Shown one piece after another: positions 57,621 through 64,000 of a DNA stretch of 64,000 bases. How positions within the stretch are numbered: position 1 is the stretch's first letter; each line of letters starts with the position of its first letter. Location: assembly GCA_004352715.1 (NCBI GenBank), contig SCFE01000070.1:1424560-1488559 (forward strand). The letters run 5' to 3'. Source of the stretch: Hofstenia miamia (lineage: Eukaryota; Xenacoelomorpha; Acoela). Below the pieces are notes generated by a model. That model was not told where the DNA came from and made no database searches. It saw only the letters and a program-made list of their open reading frames with translations. A program made the translations under genes and the position numbers.

Positions 57621-58391
57621 NNNNNNNNNNNNNNNNNNNNNNNNNNNNNNNNNNNNNNNNNNNNNNNNNNNNNNNNNNNNNNNNNNNNNNNNNNNNNNNN
57701 NNNNNNNNNNNNNNNNNNNNNNNNNNNNNNNNNNNNNNNNNNNNNNNNNNNNNNNNNNNNNNNNNNNNNNNNNNNNNNNNNNNNNNNNNNNNNNNNNNNN
57801 NNNNNNNNNNNNNNNNNNNNNNNNNNNNNNNNNNNNNNNNNNNNNNNNNNNNNNNNNNNNNNNNNNNNNNNNNNNNNNNNNNNNNNNNNNNNNNNNNNNN
57901 NNNNNNNNNNNNNNNNNNNNNNNNNNNNNNNNNNNNNNNNNNNNNNNNNNNNNNNNNNNNNNNNNNNNNNNNNNNNNNNNNNNNNNNNNNNNNNNNNNNN
58001 NNNNNNNNNNNNNNNNNNNNNNNNNNNNNNNNNNNNNNNNNNNNNNNNNNNNNNNNNNNNNNNNNNNNNNNNNNNNNNNNNNNNNNNNNNNNNNNNNNNN
58101 NNNNNNNNNNNNNNNNNNNNNNNNNNNNNNNNNNNNNNNNNNNNNNNNNNNNNNNNNNNNNNNNNNNNNNNNNNNNNNNNNNNNNNNNNNNNNNNNNNNN
58201 NNNNNNNNNNNNNNNNNNNNNNNNNNNNNNNNNNNNNNNNNNNNNNNNNNNNNNNNNNNNNNNNNNNNNNNNNNNNNNNNNNNNNNNNNNNNNNNNNNNN
58301 NNNNNNNNNNNNNNNNNNNNNNNNNNNNNNNNNNNNNNNNNNNNNNNNNNNNNNNNNNNNNNNNNNNNNNNNNNNNNNNNNNNNNNNNNNN
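57621..58391. other. Gap, 771 N
   Basis: Separates gag copy 1 from the LTR end of copy 2. Confidence 0.95.
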
Positions 58392-58591
58392 GATGCCCAC
58401 TGAAAGATCAAAGCAGAGGTTACCACTTTAGTTCATCACCTAAAAAGTGAATAGTTAATTGTGGTTACGTAATGTAATAGAAGAAACTAAGCAAGCAGTA
58501 ACATTTAGTAAATCCTTACCCGCAATAACACAGTCAATGTTACAAGGTAGCAATGAATTAACAGTGATAAAGCCTGGTAGAGGATATTACA
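58392..58591 (+). repeat. Presumed LTR end of gypsy copy 2
   Basis: Ends in GGATATTACA directly before TGGCGACCATGACAG. Its left part lies in the gap. Confidence 0.5.
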
Positions 58592-58609
58592 TGGCGACCA
58601 TGACAGCCA
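58592..58609 (+). promoter_or_regulatory. Primer-binding site, gypsy copy 2
   Basis: TGGCGACCATGACAG closely resembles the TGGCGACCGTGACA site of 412/mdg1-type gypsy elements, which is primed by a tRNA 3' end (reported as tRNA-Arg type). Confidence 0.6.
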
Positions 58610-58966
58610 AGAACAGCAAACCAACAGAAGAAACATTCAATTAAACCACCTGCAAAACAACATCATATGCTACGAGTGAAAGTACGAAAGCAATGAACTG
58701 TTACACAAACCAACCACTAACGAGAGGCAGAGAGATACCCTGAACCAAACAAATGCACTTCACAGAGATCCTGGAATTGCAACTTGGAGATGAGAAAGAC
58801 ACTATGAGCCAGAAGAAAAATGACAAAAACCAGAAAAGGAAGCGCAAAGAAAACTGCAACAAAAGCAGTCACCCCCAGAACTATTTGATCATCGCCATAC
58901 TTTGGTGAAAATTCAGCGACAGACGCCACAGATACCAAACTACAATCTTTGAGTTCACCCCCAGAG

Positions 58967-60432
58967 ATGAACCCCACAGACACAAACCCACTAGACATAA
59001 TGATGTTGTTAAGAAGGAGTCAAGAAAATGAGGAAACCTTAAAACAGCAAGTAGAACAATTGACTGAAAAGGTCAAAGAAATGGAAGCCCAAAATGAATC
59101 GATACTGAGCAAAATCAGGGTAAACATGGAAATGCGATTAGAAGAGCAAAATCAGCTATTTCAAAACGAAATCAAAATCTTGACTCACCAATTGTCAGAG
59201 TCCAATAAAAGGTTTCTAGAAGAAAACCAGCGATGGCAAGAAAAAAACCAGGAACTAGAAAGGACAAACAGACAACTAATTGAGGATAATGATTTACAAG
59301 CGGGAGAGTTAGAACAACTCAAAGACAAGCTGAGACTATTACGCCTAACAGAAGAGGAGAGCAGAAATGATATGCAATCTCACGAAATCGAAATTCAAGC
59401 TAAAAAAGACAGTGAGCTACAGGCACCACATAGGTTAAGCCGAAAGGAAGTAGCATTCGAAGAATCAGATGAAGACTCTGAAGATGAAAAACAAAAGGTA
59501 ATAAATGAAATTAAAAAAGCAGTGACCTTACAACTGCAGGAGGAGGATATACAAACCAATCACAGGAAACCGAAATATGAGAATTCAATTCTACTGCAAG
59601 CAACAGCTAACAACACAATCCCATGCAAGGCGACACTACCCAAATTCAATGGGAAGGTAGATGGTTATAACCCCACATTCACTGAGTGGCTCCAAATGTT
59701 TGAACTGACAATGGTGGAAAGGAAAGTGAGCCAACAAGCAGCAGCAGCAAGACTCCCACTATATCTAACTGGAGCAGCATCTCAACACTACCTGTTACTG
59801 GATGCAGAAACAAAAAGGGACTATCAACTACTAATAGGAGACTTCATTAACTACTATGAAAATGAAAGTTTTAAGAACCAATACCGAATTATTCTGAATG
59901 CGACAAAGATGAGGAAAACGGACAAGATCGCTCCTGATGCTCAGTTCAAGGGGAAATACTTATTCAAAGTACAACTTATTCTACCATTTCTGCAAGGGAA
60001 TGCCAGAAAGTATCAAAACACAATTCAAAATAAAATGCGACATTGACGACAAATTAGAAAAGATGATTCGGAAAGCTGTCAACATACAAGCCATGATTGA
60101 GAACAATGTTCGATATAACAGAGAGCTGCATGGTACAGGGAGGCACCAACTTGGAAAGGTAATTTTAAGCTGCGTACTCCCAACAAAAATTATCCTGAAG
60201 TAAAACAGGAGAAAGTAATAAAAGTCAAGGGAAAGGATGGAAAAACGCGGAAACTGAAAGAAAAGGACATGAAATGCTATGGCTGTGGACAGAAGGGCCA
60301 TAAAAAACCAGATTGCCCAAAGCAGATAAACGTCATAGGTGACAAAGAGGCGTACTATGATGAGGAGGACATATTACAGACGGAGGACGAAATGGATGAA
60401 GCAACACCAACTGACGAGGATTCGGAAAACTA
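58967..60432 (+). pseudogene. Gypsy gag, copy 2, frameshifted
   Basis: The first ATG in the open frame is at 58967. Residues 10-150 form a long coiled coil (ENEETLKQQVEQLTEKVKEM; LEEQNQLFQNEIKIL). An acidic region (FEESDEDSEDEKQ) follows, then the capsid-like domain (LPKFNGKVDGYNPTFTEWLQ; AAARLPLYLTGAASQHYLLL). A shift at about 59950-60010 moves the frame (MPESIKTQFKIKCDID), and another brings in the nucleocapsid knuckle CYGCGQKGHKKPDC (60275-60316) and an acidic end to the TAA at 60432. Gag packages the element's RNA; these breaks would prevent a full product. Confidence 0.8.
60275..60316 (+). other. Gag CCHC zinc knuckle, copy 2
   Basis: CYGCGQKGHKKPDC fits C-x2-C-x4-H-x4-C exactly. Confidence 0.85.
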
Positions 60433-60468
60433 AGTAGAGCGCTGACTCATAACAACCGTGCAGCAATA

Positions 60469-61310
60469 ATGATCCTAACAAACCTCGATATGATGAATAC
60501 AATAACGATAGCCATTAATGGAGTGATGACAAAGGCGACAATCAACACTGGAGCAGCAACATTGATAATCACCAATGAATGTGCTACAAAATTAGGATTT
60601 TGATGAGAAGACATGAAGAATTGTAACAAAAGATTAATTAACACGTCAGGGGACTACATAGATACAAAGGGAATGATAAACGTTGCACAAATGAGAATCG
60701 TGAACATGACGTTCAAACAACCTTTGGTGGTGGTCAACACACACAATAATACATTACCATACAAAGTCATATTGGGAAACGATTTTCTGATAAAAAACGG
60801 TTGTGTTATCAACTACGCAAACAAGACAATAAAGGTAAGAGAAGAAGAAATGGAAATCAAAGAGGAACAGGAGAAACAGAAAACGATCATGTTTCAACTA
60901 CAAGAAGATATTCATCTACAGCCACATCAATGGAAGATGCACACAATCGAAACAGAAGAAAATATCACAGCTGACATAATGCTATATGACAATAAAGGCA
61001 TCAACACCAAACGAGTTTCAATGCCGTCTAGCATTTGTACAATAAAAAACGCTACGAACTGGAACGTGAATCTGAAAAGATCTCAGATAAGAATATATGG
61101 AAAATACATCAGAACTAACATCAAACTCATCTGGAAGGCAATGGAAGATGACGATGGAGCAAGTAATTTGCATGGTCGATTTGAGGACTTGCAAAGGAAA
61201 GCAGATAGTACTCCACATGCCCAACTCAAGGGCGAGTGGACGAACACAATCAAAGTCGCGAGTACTCCCAAAAGCTGATTCAAGGGCGTTAAGACGAAAG
61301 CAGAAGAGGA
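60469..61310 (+). pseudogene. Gypsy protease with Asn for catalytic Asp, and linker
   Basis: The protease start reads TKATINTGAATLIITNEC. The family motif is D-(S/T)-G-A, so the catalytic Asp is replaced by Asn. A stop follows at about 60602, and the second half is in another frame (613-codon-numbering aside, it starts near 60613) with VILGNDFLIKNGCVINYANK, the typical protease C-terminal block. Then comes a charged linker (EEEMEIKEEQEKQ) and two Q(L/F)KG-type motifs near 61215-61290. The protease cannot be active as read; sequencing error is an alternative for single bases. Confidence 0.75.
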
Positions 61311-61314
61311 AGAT

Positions 61315-62031
61315 ACACACAGGATACCAGAAATAAACAACGAAGACTATCAACATCTAGAAGAGCGAGATGTCATGAAATTAAGAACACTGCTAGAAAA
61401 ACACAAACATATATTCAACTACAGAGAGATAAGTGTNNNNNNNNNNNNNNNNNNNNNCATTGGTCAGGCAGTAGGCGAAAAACACAAAATCATGACTACA
61501 ACGAATAAACCAATCAAGCTGCCAGTCAGAAGAGTACCTGAGCAGCTAAAGGAAGAATATAATCGGATACTAGAAGAACTAATCAACAATAAGATTATCC
61601 GACTGAGCGAGAGCCCATACACAGCGCCTACCATGTTCATAAAGCAGGGGAACAAGTACCAACTATGCATTGACTTCCGCAAACTCAATGAAGTAACAAA
61701 GAAGGATTCGTATCCTCTACTGCGAATAGAGGACATGCTTTATGAAGCCAGTAAACATAAATATTTCACGACACTAGATCCATGCAAAGCTTATTGGCAA
61801 GTGAAAATGGAGGAGGAAGACATAGAGAAAACAGCATTTATAACTCCATACCGACTGTACGAATGGATTTACATGGCGTTCGGACTCTGCAACGCACCAG
61901 CAACGTTCCAGAGATATATAACAAAGGTACTTAAGAACAAGACACATCGAATGGAAGAAGGAGTTGACGCCTATATTGACGACATCATAGTCACAAGCAA
62001 CACAGTCCAAGAACACCTGGAAAAACTGGAA
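61315..62031 (+). CDS. Gypsy reverse transcriptase (partial)
   Basis: The frame contains in order LRTLLEKHKHIFNY, PVRRVPEQLKEEYNRILEEL, IIRLSESPYTAPTMFI, YQLCIDFRKLNEVTKKDSYP, HKYFTTLDPCKAYWQVKM (first catalytic Asp), KTAFITPYRLYEWIYMAFGL, CNAPATFQRYI and VDAYIDDIIV (YxDD catalytic box). These are the full set of Ty3/gypsy palm blocks. A 21-N gap lies at 61437-61457 and the thumb is cut off by the 1000-N gap at 62032. No stop is present after the small gap, in contrast to gag and protease. A linker frame upstream from 61315 connects to the protease segment. Confidence 0.85.
61437..61457. other. Gap, 21 N
   Basis: Short gap inside pol. The frame on the two sides is compatible. Confidence 0.9.
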
Positions 62032-63031
62032 NNNNNNNNNNNNNNNNNNNNNNNNNNNNNNNNNNNNNNNNNNNNNNNNNNNNNNNNNNNNNNNNNNNNN
62101 NNNNNNNNNNNNNNNNNNNNNNNNNNNNNNNNNNNNNNNNNNNNNNNNNNNNNNNNNNNNNNNNNNNNNNNNNNNNNNNNNNNNNNNNNNNNNNNNNNNN
62201 NNNNNNNNNNNNNNNNNNNNNNNNNNNNNNNNNNNNNNNNNNNNNNNNNNNNNNNNNNNNNNNNNNNNNNNNNNNNNNNNNNNNNNNNNNNNNNNNNNNN
62301 NNNNNNNNNNNNNNNNNNNNNNNNNNNNNNNNNNNNNNNNNNNNNNNNNNNNNNNNNNNNNNNNNNNNNNNNNNNNNNNNNNNNNNNNNNNNNNNNNNNN
62401 NNNNNNNNNNNNNNNNNNNNNNNNNNNNNNNNNNNNNNNNNNNNNNNNNNNNNNNNNNNNNNNNNNNNNNNNNNNNNNNNNNNNNNNNNNNNNNNNNNNN
62501 NNNNNNNNNNNNNNNNNNNNNNNNNNNNNNNNNNNNNNNNNNNNNNNNNNNNNNNNNNNNNNNNNNNNNNNNNNNNNNNNNNNNNNNNNNNNNNNNNNNN
62601 NNNNNNNNNNNNNNNNNNNNNNNNNNNNNNNNNNNNNNNNNNNNNNNNNNNNNNNNNNNNNNNNNNNNNNNNNNNNNNNNNNNNNNNNNNNNNNNNNNNN
62701 NNNNNNNNNNNNNNNNNNNNNNNNNNNNNNNNNNNNNNNNNNNNNNNNNNNNNNNNNNNNNNNNNNNNNNNNNNNNNNNNNNNNNNNNNNNNNNNNNNNN
62801 NNNNNNNNNNNNNNNNNNNNNNNNNNNNNNNNNNNNNNNNNNNNNNNNNNNNNNNNNNNNNNNNNNNNNNNNNNNNNNNNNNNNNNNNNNNNNNNNNNNN
62901 NNNNNNNNNNNNNNNNNNNNNNNNNNNNNNNNNNNNNNNNNNNNNNNNNNNNNNNNNNNNNNNNNNNNNNNNNNNNNNNNNNNNNNNNNNNNNNNNNNNN
63001 NNNNNNNNNNNNNNNNNNNNNNNNNNNNNNN
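62032..63031. other. Scaffold gap, 1000 N
   Basis: Default-size gap. The reading direction of pol switches across it, so the orientation of the following contig is doubtful. Confidence 0.95.
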
Positions 63032-64000
63032 GTGATAGGCGGTTGTGTGTTCACTTGCAATTTCTAATAGTCTTGCCATTTCTTGGAATAGTCCACTTTC
63101 AAACTGTGGCCCTTTGTCTGTTATAATCGTTTCCATCAGTCCCAGTCTCAATATCCATTCTTTTAGAACTAGCTCGGCTGTAGTTTCTGCTGTGGTATTC
63201 CGCATCGGGACCATCCTTGTGTATTTGGTGAAATTGTCCACCATAACTAGTAGGTACTGATAGCCTTTGGGATCTTTTGATAGCATTTCGAGATCTATGT
63301 GAACTATCTCATTAGGTTGCATCGTGATGATTTTTTCCAGTGGCGCTTGTTGTGTTGGAAAATGCTGTTTGTTGTTTAGGAGGCATGTGGTGCATTTGTT
63401 AATGATGTCTTCCACGACTTTCCTGACGGCTGTTGTTATAAAACGAGCATTAAATGTTTTCTCTGTCTGTGTTATTCCCAGGTGGCCCTTCTCTTGGATC
63501 TTATGTATTAGTTCCCTCTTGAAATAGTCTGGTATCGCAATGTGATTGTTTCTGGCTTCGACATATAGCAGTCCATTCTTGTTGATCTTCCATTTATAAC
63601 GTTTGTAGTATCCCACCATTATTTTTGATAGTGTTGTTTGCGGTTCTTTGATCTTCTTGATGATCTTGCTTAGGACTATATCGTCTTTTTGTTTGTCCAC
63701 TATCTCCTGCTCTGTTATTTCTTCTCTTATTAGTATTGGTAGCACTGCTTGACCTTTTTTGTCAACATTTATCTCCGGTAGCTCCTCGTATTCGGTGTGC
63801 GGCAGGAATTGAAATTGTTTCTTTTCTCCATCTGTCTTTGTTGCATCTCTTTGGTACTCTGGGAGTGATGTCCAGAAATCCGCGTTATTATGTAATGTGC
63901 CTTTTCTATGTTTGATTGTGAATGTGAACTCATTTAGATACTTGATCCACCAAGACACTATCCCGGATTTGTCTCCCGAAAACTTTTTCAACCAGGCCAG
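63032..64000 (-). CDS. Gypsy RNase H end and integrase (partial)
   Basis: The minus-strand frame runs in from the window edge. It starts in the RNase H end (SWWIKYLNEFTFTIKHRKGT and NADFWTSLP; the usual block is ADALSR.P), then the spacer, the integrase zinc domain (HKIQEKGHLGITQTEKTF ... KCTTCLL, the HHCC pattern) and the catalytic core with IVHIDLEMLSKDPKGYQYLL (first Asp) and METIITDKGPQFESGLFQEM (second Asp). It ends at the gap before the third catalytic Glu. No internal stop was seen. Codon use resembles the plus-strand pol segment, so both are probably one family, possibly one element broken by a mis-oriented contig. Confidence 0.85.

Noticed and set aside
1-64000. tRNA, rRNA, CRISPR array, operons or bacterial signals
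   Set aside because: None seen; the window is eukaryotic and the short repeats are microsatellites, transposon ends or coding repeats.

Overview
The window looks like nuclear DNA of an invertebrate animal. It is AT-rich, has spliced coding exons with GT/AG borders, and is dense in metazoan transposons: Tc1/mariner, hAT, jockey-like LINEs, Ty3/gypsy elements and a decayed Polinton/Maverick. An arthropod such as a copepod would fit, but the sequence does not prove it. No bacterial features, tRNA, rRNA or CRISPR array were seen.

Host genes. The only convincing host coding sequence is a pair of paralogous membrane-protein genes arranged head to head. Gene A (minus strand) has a large exon at 11.6-13.7 kb and a probable first exon at 27.3-27.5 kb. 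Gene B (plus strand) has a probable first exon at 34.3-34.5 kb and a large exon at 43.1-44.9 kb. Both first exons are exactly 175 nt and both splice sites are phase 1. Each predicted protein has a short N-terminus, a first membrane helix, a cysteine-rich ectodomain, a Thr/Ser-rich mucin-like insert, a conserved membrane-proximal domain, a second helix and a cytoplasmic tail. The two-helix plan, and a PPxY motif in the tail of A, recall DEG/ENaC channels; this is inference. The proposed introns of 13.6 and 8.6 kb are packed with transposons.

Layout. 0.5-1.1 kb: deleted Tc1-like element. 3.7-5.4 kb: non-autonomous hAT with 8-bp target duplication. 5.4-7.6 kb: 5'-truncated LINE. 7.6-10.2 kb: decayed gypsy pol (minus). 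13.8-15.6 kb: hAT inserted in gene A's intron, repeated at 15.6-17.2 kb by an apparent contig-overlap error. 17.6-22.4 kb: three Tc1/mariner-type elements. 23.4-24.3 kb: LINE 3' end. 28.7-29.2 kb: mariner derivative. 29.9-32.3 kb: second apparent contig-overlap duplicate. 35-42.5 kb: mariner, hAT and Tc1 remnants, including one hAT nested in another. 45.8-46.1 kb: small hAT MITE. 47.5-49.5 kb: Polinton remnant (minus). 51.4-64 kb: purine-rich, less AT-rich block of Ty3/gypsy-type modules: an unrecognised multi-ORF block with a possible envelope-like ORF, two LTR/primer-site/gag modules, protease and reverse transcriptase on plus, then RNase H/integrase on minus across a 1000-N gap.

Assembly. 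Ten N runs occur: four single Ns, two 1000-N gaps, and gaps of 82, 24, 771 and 21 N. Several are flanked by exact duplicates, so copy number and order near them should not be trusted.
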